In this document: one piece after another, positions 7,782 to 16,535 of the stretch
How positions within the stretch are numbered: position 1 is the stretch's first letter
Layout: each line of letters begins with the position of its first letter
Source of the DNA: Amycolatopsis rubida
GTDB lineage: Bacteria > Actinomycetota > Actinomycetes > Mycobacteriales > Pseudonocardiaceae
DNA: 64,000 nt
Direction: 5' to 3'
Assembly (NCBI RefSeq): GCF_900115345.1
Contig: NZ_FOWC01000026.1
Span: 1-64,000, forward strand
Made by a program: the position numbers and the translations under genes
Notes under the pieces: generated by a model
What the model was told of the DNA's origin: nothing
Seen by the model: the letters and a program-made list of their open reading frames with translations, nothing else
Database searches by the model: none

Positions 7782-8578
7782 TGCGTCCCCGGATCCGCCA
7801 GCAGGTCGTCCCACAGCAGGTTCAGGCCGACGACCAGCGCCACGATCAGCCCGGCGGGCAGGAACACCGACCACGGCGCTTCGGAGAGCCCGTCCTTGTT
7901 GGCCGCGACGGTCACCGCCCAGTCCGGCGACGCCGGGTCGAAGCCGAGGCCGAGGAAATTGGCCGAGGAGAGGAAGTAGATCGCCGCGGCGAGCCGGACG
8001 CCGAAGTCGGCGGCGACCGGGCGCGCGAGTTCCCGCAGCGCGTACCGGCCGTAGCGGTGGCGCCGCGGTTCGCCCTGCATGCGGAGCGCGTCCATCACCG
8101 GGCCGTGCACGACACCGCGCGCCGCCATCCGCACGAAACGGGCGATCGGGGCGACGAGCGCGAGTCCGACCGCCGAGGCGATCGCGACGGCGGAGCCGTT
8201 GGTGCGCACCGCCGCGACGATGATGATCAGCAGGGACGGCAGGCACAGCAGCACGTCGAGCGGGCGCATGATCAGGTCTTCCAGCCACTGGCGGGGCGCC
8301 GCGGCGGCGGCCATGCCGAGGGTGAAGCCGATCGCGTAGGCGCACAGCACGGTCAGGCCGGTGACGACCAGCAGCGTCCGGCCGCCTTGCAGCGCCGCCG
8401 CGAGCACGTCCCGGCCGAGCCGGTCAGTGCCGAACGGCGACCAGGTCGACGGGCCGAACGGAGCCTGCCGCCCGGCCGGGGCCCCGCTCGCGACGAGCGG
8501 GCCGAAAGCCGCGACCAGCACCGGCACGGCGACCAGGCCCGCGTAAACCCGTCGCGCCCTCACCTGCCCGGCGCCCAT
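7766..8578 (-). CDS. ABC transporter permease (DppC/NikC type)
   Basis: 270-residue integral membrane protein of the binding-protein-dependent permease family, with five to six hydrophobic helices. It shows the family N-terminal motif PFGTDRLGRDVLA, typical of DppC/NikC/OppC proteins. The coupling loop lies around ALRMQGEPRRHRYGRYALRE. It should pair with the DppB-like permease encoded just upstream (19-bp overlap, 8560-8578) to form the channel of the importer. The substrate is discussed under the binding protein and the riboswitch. Confidence 0.92.
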   Translation of the reverse strand: MGAGQVRARRVYAGLVAVPVLVAAFGPLVASGAPAGRQAPFGPSTWSPFGTDRLGRDVLAAALQGGRTLLVVTGLTVLCAYAIGFTLGMAAAAAPRQWLEDLIMRPLDVLLCLPSLLIIIVAAVRTNGSAVAIASAVGLALVAPIARFVRMAARGVVHGPVMDALRMQGEPRRHRYGRYALRELARPVAADFGVRLAAAIYFLSSANFLGLGFDPASPDWAVTVAANKDGLSEAPWSVFLPAGLIVALVVGLNLLWDDLLADPGTQWPNR

Positions 8579-9504
8579 CGCCGTCCGATCAGGTCGATCA
8601 GCGCGTTCACCACCACCGCCACCAGCCCGGTGACCAGCACGATCGCCAGGATCACCGGCTCGTCGCGGTCGCCGATCGCGCCGATCAGCGTCGAGGCGAC
8701 CCCGGGCAGCGCGAACACCGCCTCGACGATCAGCACCCCGGAGAGCAGACCGTCGCCGGTCCGGCCCAGCTCCTGCATCGCCGGGCCCAGCGCGTTCGGC
8801 GCGATATGCCGCAGCAGCAGCGAAACCCGGCCGACGCCGAGCCGGCGGGCCTGCCGCACGTACGGCTTCGCGGACACGTCGATCACCCCGGCGCGGACCA
8901 GCCGGACCAGCGGCGCGGCGACCCGCGCGACCATCACCGCCAGCGGCAGCACGAGGTATCCGGGTTCGGCGAGCATCGTGCCCAGGTCGGCACCGAGGAA
9001 GGTCGCGGGGAACCAGCCGAGGCCGATCGCGACGTAGGCGACCAGCAGCACCGCGAGCACGAAATCCGGGATCGCGTCGAAGAACACGCTCACGGTCGTG
9101 ATCACGCGGTCACGCGGCGAACCCGGCCTCAGCCCGGCGGCGAAGCCCGCCCATCCGGCGAGCGGCAGCAGCAGGATCGTGGTGAACGCGGCCAGCACGC
9201 CGGTGATCGCGAACGGCCCGGCGATGACGTCCGCGACCGGCTCGCCGCTGGCGTAGGACGTGCCGAAATCGCCGGTCGCCGCGTGGCCCAGCCAGCGGGC
9301 GAAGCGCAGCAGCGGCGCGACGTCCAAACCGAGCAGCTCCCGGGTTTCGACGCGTTGCCGCTCGCTGAACAGGTCATTGCCCTGCACATCCGCCGCGTCG
9401 CCGGGCAGCAGCAGCGACAGCCCGAACACGAGCGCGACCAGCACCGCGACCTGGCCCGCGCCGATGCCGAGCCGGCGCAGCGCGAACCGCGTGCCGGGCG
9501 TCAG
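8560..9504 (-). CDS. ABC transporter permease (DppB/NikB type)
   Basis: About 314 residues of the DppB/NikB permease family: a first helix near residues 12-33, a long periplasmic-type loop (GLDVAPLLRFARWLGHAATGDFGTS, split here by the family motif GDFGTS) and five further helices. The coupling region is KPYVRQARRLGVGRVSLLLRH. The most plausible start is CTG 9504, which overlaps the methyltransferase TGA in the form CTGA; no ATG or GTG at the right place exists. CTG starts are rare, so the first residues are uncertain. Confidence 0.88.
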   Translation of the reverse strand: MTPGTRFALRRLGIGAGQVAVLVALVFGLSLLLPGDAADVQGNDLFSERQRVETRELLGLDVAPLLRFARWLGHAATGDFGTSYASGEPVADVIAGPFAITGVLAAFTTILLLPLAGWAGFAAGLRPGSPRDRVITTVSVFFDAIPDFVLAVLLVAYVAIGLGWFPATFLGADLGTMLAEPGYLVLPLAVMVARVAAPLVRLVRAGVIDVSAKPYVRQARRLGVGRVSLLLRHIAPNALGPAMQELGRTGDGLLSGVLIVEAVFALPGVASTLIGAIGDRDEPVILAIVLVTGLVAVVVNALIDLIGRRWAPGR

Positions 9505-10262
9505 CGGATCCCGGCGACGATGCGGTCGTCCCCGACCTGCCACACCGTGCCGGCCTCGGCGAATCCGGCCTCGCGCAGGAAAGCCAGGTAATCTTGCACG
9601 GACGGGCGGTCGGTCACCTCGTGCGCGAACCCGCCGGCCCGCCGCGCGACCAGACCGGCCAGCTCGGGCGCGGCTTCGACGGCCTGCCACCACGCGGCCC
9701 AATCCTCGTCGCGCGCCACTCCGGCCCGGGCCGCGCGCCGCTTCGTCAGCGCGCGGGTCAAGGTGTCGAGCCGCGGTCCGGCGTCGCCCTCGTAGAGGTG
9801 GTCGCCGTTGACGAAAACCCCGCCGGGAGCGAGGACTTCACCGCACACGGCCAGCAGGTCGCGCAACGGCGCGCGGTTCATCCAGTGCAGTGCGGTCGTG
9901 CTGACGAACGCGTCGGGTGCGCGGTCGAGTTCGAGCGCCTCGTACCAGCCGCGCTCGCGCAGATCCGTGGTGACGGTGCGGAACCGGTCGCTGCCGTACG
10001 CGAGATCCGCGAGACCGAGCAGCAGCGGGTCGGCGTCCGCTCCGACCACCCGCGCGCCGGGGAACCGGGCCAGCAGCCGGGTCGCGAGCGAACCGGGACC
10101 CACGCCGAGGTCCACGATCAGCGGGTCTTCGCGCGGGACCAGCTCGGCCAGCACGTCGCCGAGCACCGCGAACCGCTCCTCGCGGTCGGGCAGGTAGAAC
10201 TCCTGCTGCCGGTCCCAGCGGTCCAGCCAGTAGCGGGCGCGGTCTTCGGTGGGGACGGTCAT
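9501..10262 (-). CDS. SAM-dependent methyltransferase inside the importer operon
   Basis: 253-residue class I methyltransferase. Motif I is LIVDLGVGPGSLATRLL (about residues 48-64), followed by an acidic residue after VVGADADP and a motif IV-like FVSTTALHWMN. It overlaps the binding-protein gene upstream by 4 bp (ATGA) and the permease downstream (CTGA), so it is locked into the transport operon. Because the operon follows a cobalamin riboswitch, a role in corrinoid or cobalt-related chemistry is possible. The acceptor is not readable, and it is unlike the known precorrin methyltransferases (CobA/CysG fold). Confidence 0.85.
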   Translation of the reverse strand: MTVPTEDRARYWLDRWDRQQEFYLPDREERFAVLGDVLAELVPREDPLIVDLGVGPGSLATRLLARFPGARVVGADADPLLLGLADLAYGSDRFRTVTTDLRERGWYEALELDRAPDAFVSTTALHWMNRAPLRDLLAVCGEVLAPGGVFVNGDHLYEGDAGPRLDTLTRALTKRRAARAGVARDEDWAAWWQAVEAAPELAGLVARRAGGFAHEVTDRPSVQDYLAFLREAGFAEAGTVWQVGDDRIVAGIR

Positions 10263-11779
10263 CGGGTCACCTTGTCGAATCGGGCCCAGTTCAGCGAATT
10301 GGGCACTCCGGCGGGAATTCCGCGGTACTTCGCGGAGGCGGCGCTGTTCCAGGTCGAGTTGCCCCAGAACACGAATCCGCCGCGGTCGTGGAGGATCTCG
10401 TGCATCCGGCGGTAGAGCGCGGCGCGGTCCGGCTGTTTCGCGGTGGAAAGCGCCTGGCGGTACAGCGCGTCGAATTCCGGATCGTGCCAGTTGGTGCGGT
10501 TCTGCGGCGCGTTGCCGAGCAATCGCGACGCGAAGTGGTTCGGGATCGGCAACGGCCCGGACTGGCCCATGGTGAGCTCCCCGGTCTTCAGAGCTTCGGA
10601 GTAATAGGTGTCGCCGGAGCCGACCCGGACCTTGACCGTCACTCCGCTGCGTTTGGCTTGTTCGGCGAAGAGATTCGCCGCCTCCACGAATCCGGCCGCG
10701 GCCGGCGCGGTGAACAGCTCGAAGGCCAGGTTCTGCGCGCCGGCTTCGCGCAGCAGCGCTTTCGCCTCGTCCGGATCGTAAGTGTGCGGGGGAAGGTCGG
10801 CGTAGTACTCGAAGCCTTTCCCGAACACGTCGTTCGCGACCTCGCCCTCGCCCTGCAACGCGACCTTCACCAGTTCCTCGCGATCGACCATCCGCATCAT
10901 CGCCCGCCGGACGTCCGGGTTGTCGAAGGGCGGCCGGTCGGTTTTCATCGCGAAGTAGTAGATGCCGCTGTGCGCCGCGGAACGCACGTCGATCCCGTCC
11001 GCCGCGCGCAGCGTTTTCGCCGCGGCCGGGGTCAGGTCGTCGGCGAAATCGGCCTGACCGCTGCGCACCGCGGCCGGGCGGGCGTCGTTCTCCGCGCTGA
11101 GGACGCGCAACCGGCGGATCTTCGGCGCACCGTCCCAGTAATCGTCGTACGCGGTCGCCGCCATCTCGCGACCGGGCCGGAACGACTCGAAGCGGAACGG
11201 ACCGGTGCCGATCGGATGCTTGAAGTCCTTCGTGCCGTTGCGGACGATTCTGGTGCCGTAGGCGGAAAGCGCGGTCAAGAACTCGAACGACGGTTGCTTG
11301 AGCGCGATCTCCACCGTCTGATCGTCCACCTCGCGCGACTGCGAAAGGTCGACCAGGTCCAGCGTCGCGGCGGCGATGAACGGCTGCGGGCCAGGCGGGC
11401 CGAGCACCCGCGACAGCGTGTACAGCACGTCGGCGGAGGTGAACTTCGCGCCGTCGTGCCAGCGCGCGTCGCGCAGCGAGAGCCGCCAGCGGGTGCCGTC
11501 GGCGTTCGGCTCGGCGGCGCGGGCGAGCCGCGGCACCGGCCGCATCGTGTCGTCGACCTCGAACAGCCCGTCGTACAGGGCTTTCAGCCGCGCCTCGTCG
11601 ATGAACAGGTGACTGGTGCCCGGATCGAGCCGTTCGTCGGTGCCGGACCCTTTGAGCACAGCGGAAAACGTGTCGATCCCGGTGCCGCCGCCTGCTTGCC
11701 GGCCGCCGCACCCGGCCGCCAGCACGCCCGTGGCGCCCAGCAGGAACCCGCGCCTGCTCAGCCCTGCGGATCCGGTCAT
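10259..11779 (-). CDS. Substrate-binding lipoprotein of nickel/peptide-type ABC importer
   Basis: 506-residue family 5 extracellular solute-binding protein. ATG 11779 opens a Tat-style signal (SRRGFLLGATG) ending in the lipobox LAAGC, so it is exported folded and lipidated. Family landmarks follow: LYDGLFEVD, LRDARWHDGAKFTSADVLYT, HPIGTGPFRFE and PDVRRAMMRMVDREELVK. This family (DppA, OppA, NikA) carries peptides, nickel chelates or other metals. The cobalamin riboswitch directly upstream makes cobalt, a corrinoid or a precursor the most economical ligand guess. It is the first gene of a five-gene operon ending at 6429. Confidence 0.92.
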   Translation of the reverse strand: MTGSAGLSRRGFLLGATGVLAAGCGGRQAGGGTGIDTFSAVLKGSGTDERLDPGTSHLFIDEARLKALYDGLFEVDDTMRPVPRLARAAEPNADGTRWRLSLRDARWHDGAKFTSADVLYTLSRVLGPPGPQPFIAAATLDLVDLSQSREVDDQTVEIALKQPSFEFLTALSAYGTRIVRNGTKDFKHPIGTGPFRFESFRPGREMAATAYDDYWDGAPKIRRLRVLSAENDARPAAVRSGQADFADDLTPAAAKTLRAADGIDVRSAAHSGIYYFAMKTDRPPFDNPDVRRAMMRMVDREELVKVALQGEGEVANDVFGKGFEYYADLPPHTYDPDEAKALLREAGAQNLAFELFTAPAAAGFVEAANLFAEQAKRSGVTVKVRVGSGDTYYSEALKTGELTMGQSGPLPIPNHFASRLLGNAPQNRTNWHDPEFDALYRQALSTAKQPDRAALYRRMHEILHDRGGFVFWGNSTWNSAASAKYRGIPAGVPNSLNWARFDKVTR

Positions 11780-11865
11780 GAGACTCCCTCGCGCCGGGCC
11801 GGCGCCGGAAGGAGGAGAACAGGACGAAGCGCCGCCCGCGTGCCGCGGCGGCTCCCCGGCCTGGC

Positions 11866-12003
11866 CAAATCCGCGTGGCGCCGGCCGATCAGTGGATCCC
11901 GCGGAGGTATCTGGCTTCGGCTCGGCGAGCCTCACAGTTGCGGGGCAGCTCCGGAATCGCACCGGTCTTCCCTCCACGTGCGCCACACCCTAGGCGGTGC
12001 GGT
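11866..12003 (-). promoter_or_regulatory. Cobalamin riboswitch
   Basis: On the minus strand, reading toward the binding-protein gene, the conserved cobalamin aptamer elements appear in order: GGGAAGACCGGTGCGATTCC (core entry), GGAGCTGCCCCGCAACTGTG, then GAGCCGAAGCCAGATACC (B12 box). These are the hallmark strings of the Cbl riboswitch family. About 90 nt separate the aptamer from ATG 11779, room for an expression platform. Adenosylcobalamin should switch the five-gene ABC operon off. The outer helix boundaries are approximate. Confidence 0.9.
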
Positions 12004-12092
12004 CTCCTTCCGCGCGGTTCGTGCGAAATCTCACCTCGCGGGTCCCGGCCGAGCAGCATTTCCCGGGGGACCGGACGAAAGGGCACCGGAGG

Positions 12093-12735
12093 GTGAGCGA
12101 CGGACCGTCGCCGCCGGAACTGGCCGGATACGTGCGGGTGGCGCGCGTTCACCGCGAGCACGAGCGCTACCGCTCGGTGCTTCGAACTCGGGAGTCGGCG
12201 GCGATTCCAACGCCTTGGAGCTGCTGGGCGCCCGATGGCCGGACAGTACGGCGCCCGACCGGCGCGATCCCGCGCACGGTGCGCTCGGCTGCGTCGATCT
12301 GCGGTGGTCGCGACCCCTCATGGAAGGGGGAAGGCGGATCCGAGCCAGCCGAGATCACCGCCCTGCGCAGCCGGTTCGAGCGGTACCAGCGGCTGTCCGG
12401 ATGGCTGGGCGAGCACAGGGCGGCGGCTGCGCTGCCTGCTGGTCCCCGATCTCGTCGAAGCCGCCCGCCCGCGGTTCCGGGCGCTGACGCGCACCACCGA
12501 AGCGGCGAACGCGTACAGCCTGGTCGCCCGGCTGCTCGACTCCGCCGTCCATACGCTCAAGGCGCAGGACCTCACTCCCGAAGGCGTCCGCCGCGATCCC
12601 GCTGCCGCGGCGAAGATGGTGCTGACCGCGTCCTGGTTCCTCGATTCCGCGGCTTCCGCCCTCGCCGAAGCCGGTGCGCGGCTCGGCTTGCCCGATCCGG
12701 ACTGGACCAGCTTCATCGCGCTCGCCGAGAGCTGA
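12093..12735 (+). pseudogene. Decayed hypothetical gene, several frameshifts
   Basis: Coding-like segments in successive frames. From GTG 12093: SDGPSPPELAGYVRVARVHR; then NALELLGARWPDSTAPDRRD; then EPAEITALRSRFERYQRLSG; and finally a long intact stretch (LLVPDLVEAARPRFRALTRT to PDPDWTSFIALAES) ending at the stop 12733-12735. At least three frame changes are needed to join them. No family was recognised. It sits between the riboswitch promoter region and a second decayed gene. Only the last 100 residues could still be expressed, and no good start precedes them. Confidence 0.55.
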
Positions 12736-12755
12736 GCCTTTCTGGTTCATTCGAA

Positions 12756-13493
12756 GACATGGCCGAGACTTTCGGAGTTCCGCGACCGGGCAAGTCGACT
12801 ATTACGCCCGCGTGGCCGAAGCCGGCGCGACTACAAACGGCACGTGCTCGCCGGGCTGGATGTCGGCTGCGGTCCCGGCACCGACCTGCCCGCGATGGCC
12901 GAAGCGGTGGGTGCCGCGGGTTGGGTCGCCGGAGTCGACACCGAGCCGGGGATGGTCGAGGAGGCAGGGCGGCGGGTCTCTTCCGTGCCGCAGGTTTCGG
13001 TCCGGCTGGCCGATGCGCAAGCGCTGCCGCTGGAGGACGCTGACGCGGCCGGGGCGCGGACGGACCGGATGGTGCAGCACGTCGCCGACCCCGCCGCGGT
13101 TTTCGCTGAACCGCGCCGGGTCCTGCGACCGGGCGGGCCGGCGTGCGTGGCCGAGCCGGACTGGGACAGTCTGGTGGTCGATCCCGGGGAGCGCTCCACG
13201 AACCGCGCGTTCAACCGGTTCGTGTGCTCGACGATGGTCCGGAACGCGACTGCCGGCCGTTCCCTGGCGCGGTTCGCGGTGGGCGCGCGGTTCGAGGTGC
13301 TCGACGTTTCGGACGAGGCGCCGGTGTTCCGCGATTTCGGGACCGCGGACAAGATCGGGACACCGAGCGCGCGGTGCGAGCGGGCCAGCTGGAGCGGGCA
13401 GCCGGGGACGAGTGGCTGGCGACGCTCGCCGCGGGGCCGTTTCTGGCCGCGAGCATGGTGTTCGTCGGGGTTTTCGTCAAGCCCGCCGCTTGA
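12756..13493 (+). pseudogene. Decayed class I methyltransferase
   Basis: Remnant of a SAM-dependent methyltransferase spread over several frames: GQVDYYARVAEAGAT, then DYKRHVLAGL joined directly to DVGCGPGTDLPAMAEAVG, then GVDTEPGMVEEAGRRVSS, a long in-frame body (MVQHVADPAAVF, VLRPGGPACVAEPDWDSLVV) and, after a frameshift near 13365, RAVRAGQLERAAGDEWLATL to the stop. About eight codons that normally lead into motif I are missing before DVGCGPG. That is a true deletion, not only a base-calling slip. The 3' end overlaps the convergent DNA-repair gene by 17 bp. Confidence 0.78.
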
Positions 13494-14142
13494 CCATCTC
13501 CGCGATCCACACCGGCGCGTACGGCGAGGTGCAGTTCGGCGGCGTCGGATAGTCCTTGAGCACGCCCAGCCGCTCGCCGATGCCGATCGCACGGGCGCGC
13601 AGGCCGGGGTTTTCGATGCCGATCTGGGCGAGGCAGTGGTTCATCGCCCACTGCAACCGCTCCGGGGCGGCTTTCATCTCGGCTTCGATGACGTCGAGAA
13701 GCCGGTCGAGGTCGAGCCCGCCGGGCTTCTTGGCGACGCGGTCCGCGGTGAGCGCCCAGCCCGCGCTCGCCACCACCGGGTCGGGGTCTTCGAGCCAGGC
13801 CGCGCGGAGGTCATCGGCGTGGCGGCTTTTCCTGACGATGTTCGCGAGGAGCCAGTCGTGGACCTTGGGGGTGCCCGCCTCGCGCAGCATCCGGTCGAGG
13901 TCGTCCCGGTCGAACTGCTTCGGCCGGGCGAGGAGGAGCGCGAGAAGGCGGGCGTTGCTGTCGCCGGTCCGCCAGAGTTCGCCGGCCAGGCCGGGTTGGG
14001 CTTTGAGTTCTTTCGCGAGGGCGCGGAGCTTGGCGAGGTTGACGCTGTGGTCGTCGCCGTGGTTCTCGTTGACCGCCCGGATTTTGGGGTCGTGAAGCTC
14101 GGCGAGCCGGTCGAGGACCCCGGAGAGGGTTGCTTCGGCCAC
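13477..14142 (-). CDS. DNA alkylation repair protein (AlkD-like helical repeats)
   Basis: 221-residue all-helical protein with tandem HEAT-like repeats. It shows segments typical of the actinobacterial AlkD-like DNA alkylation repair family: MLREAGTPKVHDWLLANIVR, LRAAWLEDPDPVVASAGWAL, and a C-terminal LQWAMNHCLAQIGIENPGLR. AlkD glycosylases remove positively charged alkylated bases without base flipping. A conserved C-terminal segment NCTSPYAPVWI is intact. It is a single gene convergent with the decayed methyltransferase, with the perfect palindrome at 14216-14260 behind it. Confidence 0.8.
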   Translation of the reverse strand: MAEATLSGVLDRLAELHDPKIRAVNENHGDDHSVNLAKLRALAKELKAQPGLAGELWRTGDSNARLLALLLARPKQFDRDDLDRMLREAGTPKVHDWLLANIVRKSRHADDLRAAWLEDPDPVVASAGWALTADRVAKKPGGLDLDRLLDVIEAEMKAAPERLQWAMNHCLAQIGIENPGLRARAIGIGERLGVLKDYPTPPNCTSPYAPVWIAEMVKRRA

Positions 14143-14215
14143 AGGAACCTCCCTGCTCAGGTGCGGACAGCGCCGAGCATACGGGTTCGAGGTGGCTCAG
14201 CCAGCTTTTCGGTCG

Positions 14216-14260
14216 TGCGGGGAACCCTGCGGGAATCTGATTCCCGCAGGGTTCCCCGCA
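14216..14260. terminator. Perfect 22-bp inverted repeat, core GGAATCTGATTCC
   Basis: Arms 14216-14237 and 14239-14260 are exact reverse complements, separated by a single base. It lies between the end of the flavin reductase gene and the start of the DNA-repair gene, both on the minus strand, so it can act as a terminator for the reductase operon. There is no T-run, which is usual in this GC range. Two related palindromes are at 38271 and 52104. Confidence 0.75.
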
Positions 14261-14276
14261 CCGACGGTCAGCGGGG

Positions 14277-14906
14277 TCAAGTACGCCAGTCGGGATGCCG
14301 AGCATCGGCGAGGAACTCCTCCGGAGCGGGAATCGGCACCCGCACCCAGTTGTCCACCCGGGTGAACGTCGCGCCGCCCATGCGGCCCACCGGCTGGTAC
14401 ACGTCCTGGTCCAGCCGTCCGTCCGGACGCAGCAACCGGTCGTCCACCGCTACCCCGGCCACCTCGCCGAAGACCAGGTGCGAGCCCCGGAACTCCTCGA
14501 TCTTCACCAGCGTGCATTCCAGGCTCGGGCCGGCCCCGGCGGGATGGGGCACGGCGATCCGCACCCCGGGCGTCCACGACAATCCGACGTGCTCGGCTTC
14601 GTCCACCGACGAGTCCACTGTGGACGCAGTGCGCGCGACCAGTTCCTCCTGGCCGCTCAGCGCTATCGTGATCGCGAACTCGCCGCGGGCCTCGATATTG
14701 GCCAAAGTGTCCTTCGGCGCTTCCGAAATCGAGAACAGCACCGTCGGCGGGTCCATGGTCAGCGGCGCGAAGTAGCTGAACGGCGCGAGGTTCCGCACCC
14801 CCGCGCCGTCCACCGTGCTCACCCACGCGATCGGCCGCGGGACGACGGCGTTCTTCACCATCCACACGAAAGCGCCGCGGTCAGCGTCGGTATTGCTGCT
14901 GTACAC
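14277..14906 (-). CDS. Flavin reductase-like FMN-binding protein
   Basis: 209-residue FMN-binding split-barrel protein. The start VWMVKNAVVPRPIAWVSTVD, then NLAPFSYFAPLTMDPPTVLF and a later GSHLVFGEVAGVAVDD, are the usual landmarks of the flavin reductase/DIM6-NTAB family. Members reduce flavin for a partner monooxygenase or act as FMN-dependent oxidoreductases. It lies 6 bp after the amidohydrolase gene and is probably the last gene of the eight-gene operon that starts at 23036. Its part in that pathway cannot be read. Confidence 0.88.
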   Translation of the reverse strand: MYSSNTDADRGAFVWMVKNAVVPRPIAWVSTVDGAGVRNLAPFSYFAPLTMDPPTVLFSISEAPKDTLANIEARGEFAITIALSGQEELVARTASTVDSSVDEAEHVGLSWTPGVRIAVPHPAGAGPSLECTLVKIEEFRGSHLVFGEVAGVAVDDRLLRPDGRLDQDVYQPVGRMGGATFTRVDNWVRVPIPAPEEFLADARHPDWRT

Positions 14907-14912
14907 GAAACC

Positions 14913-16535
14913 TCACTCTGTCACTACCCGCCCTCCGAGCATGGTCAGTTCCGACCGTACGCTCAGCAACTCCGGGCCCGCGGCGGTGACCGGATCGTGG
15001 GCGAAGACCGCCAGGTCGGCGAGCGAGCCGACACTGAGCGTTCCCTTGGCAGACTCCGCGTGTTCGAGCCAAGCCGGGCCGGTCGTCCACAAGCGCAGTG
15101 CCTCCTCCCTGGTGAGCGGGCTGGCCACGGCGGAGAAGGCGTTCGGGCCGGGCGAACCGGTGAAGGTCGCGACGCCGCGGCGCCAGTCCGGCACGGTCAC
15201 CGGGGCGTCCGAGCTGTCGGCGACCACCACGCCGTGGTCCAGCAGGGCCCGCGCGGGAAAGGCGCCGGCCCATCTCTCCTCGCCCAGCACGCGGACCATC
15301 GACGGGCCGCTGTAGGTGCGCATCAGCGAGCTGGTGATGACTCCGATGCCGGACCGAGCCAGGCGGGAAAGCACGGCGGAGGACAGGAAAGTGCCGTGGA
15401 TCAGCGCGTGCCGGGCCGCCGGCCAGGGGTCGACCGCCTGGGCCGCCTCGATCGCGTCGACGACCGCGTCCGCGGCCCGGTCCCCGGTGACGTGGACTTG
15501 CACGCGCACCCGCCGGACGTGCGCGGCCAGGATCAGTTCGTGCAGCTCGCGCACGCGCGCGTCGTCGTCGGGGCCGAAGGTCACCAGGCTGCCGTGCCCG
15601 CCGGACGGGTACGGCGAGTGCATCCACGCGGTGCAGTGCGTCGGCACTCCGTCGGCGAACAGTTTGATGCCGCCGATCCGCAGCAGGTCGTCGCCGACCG
15701 AGAAGTCCGTCTCGTCCAGCAGCCGTGCCAGCGAGGCGGCGGACGTCGTCGGCGACGGCCAGTTCCAGTGCAGCAGCGCGGTGATCCGCATCCGCAACCG
15801 GCCCGCGGCGTGCAGGTCCCGGTAGTCCCGCCACAGGTCCGGCGGGACGATCGGGTCGGTCACGCTGGTCATCCCGAGGGCGTTCAGCCGTTCCATGCCG
15901 CGCACGATCGAATCCAGCCGGACCGACCGGCTCGGCTTCGGCACCAGCGAAGCGACCAGTTCCTGCGCGCTCTCCACCAGGACCCCGGTCGGTTCGCCCG
16001 CGGCGTCCCGCACGATCTCCCCGGCTTCCGGATCCGGTGTCGCCGCGGTGATTCCGGCCCGGTCCAGCGCCGCGCTGTTCGCCCATACCTCGTGCGACGA
16101 CGCGTGATGCAGCACGGCAGGCCGCGTGCCGGTCACACCGTCCAGCCAGGCGCGGGTGGGCGCCCCTCGGCCGTCGGCGAATTCGGCGATCGTCGTTTCC
16201 CGCCAGCCGCGGCCGACGATCCACTCCCCCGGCGGCGCCTCGGCCAGCGCACGGGCTACCGCGGAAAGATCCGCGGCGGCCGAAAGGTCCACACAGAACT
16301 CCGGACCGGCGGCGGCGTGGAAGGCCAGGTGCACATGCGCGTCGTTCAGTCCGGGAAGGACAGTCCGGCCCGCCAGCTCGACGACCCGCGCATCCGGTGC
16401 GGCCGCGGCGGAAACCGTCTCGTCGTCGCCGACCGCGGCGATCCGGCCGTCCGACACCAGCACCGCGGAGGCAGTTCCGGCTACCGGATCGAACGTCCGG
16501 ACCACGCCGCCGCGCAGCAGCACGTCCTCAGTCAT
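14913..16535 (-). CDS. Amidohydrolase family 3 protein
   Basis: 540-residue metal-dependent hydrolase of the amidohydrolase_3 (YtcJ/N-substituted formamide deformylase) type. The N-terminal beta-sandwich ends in LPGLNDAHVHL, with the HxH metal ligands at 67 and 69. Later motifs are GGIKLFADG, VQVHVTGDRAADAVVDAIEA, HALIHGTF and DSSDAPV (catalytic Asp region). Such enzymes hydrolyse N-acyl or N-formyl amines and cyclic amides. ATG 16535 overlaps the ATPase stop by 4 bp. In this operon it may release an amine that the aminotransferase then processes. Confidence 0.9.
   Translation of the reverse strand: MTEDVLLRGGVVRTFDPVAGTASAVLVSDGRIAAVGDDETVSAAAAPDARVVELAGRTVLPGLNDAHVHLAFHAAAGPEFCVDLSAAADLSAVARALAEAPPGEWIVGRGWRETTIAEFADGRGAPTRAWLDGVTGTRPAVLHHASSHEVWANSAALDRAGITAATPDPEAGEIVRDAAGEPTGVLVESAQELVASLVPKPSRSVRLDSIVRGMERLNALGMTSVTDPIVPPDLWRDYRDLHAAGRLRMRITALLHWNWPSPTTSAASLARLLDETDFSVGDDLLRIGGIKLFADGVPTHCTAWMHSPYPSGGHGSLVTFGPDDDARVRELHELILAAHVRRVRVQVHVTGDRAADAVVDAIEAAQAVDPWPAARHALIHGTFLSSAVLSRLARSGIGVITSSLMRTYSGPSMVRVLGEERWAGAFPARALLDHGVVVADSSDAPVTVPDWRRGVATFTGSPGPNAFSAVASPLTREEALRLWTTGPAWLEHAESAKGTLSVGSLADLAVFAHDPVTAAGPELLSVRSELTMLGGRVVTE

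Noticed and set aside
11997..13043. Single 348-residue plus-strand gene across the two decayed loci
   Set aside because: Joins unrelated frames; only parts match coding-like sequence, and the methyltransferase motifs lie in another frame.
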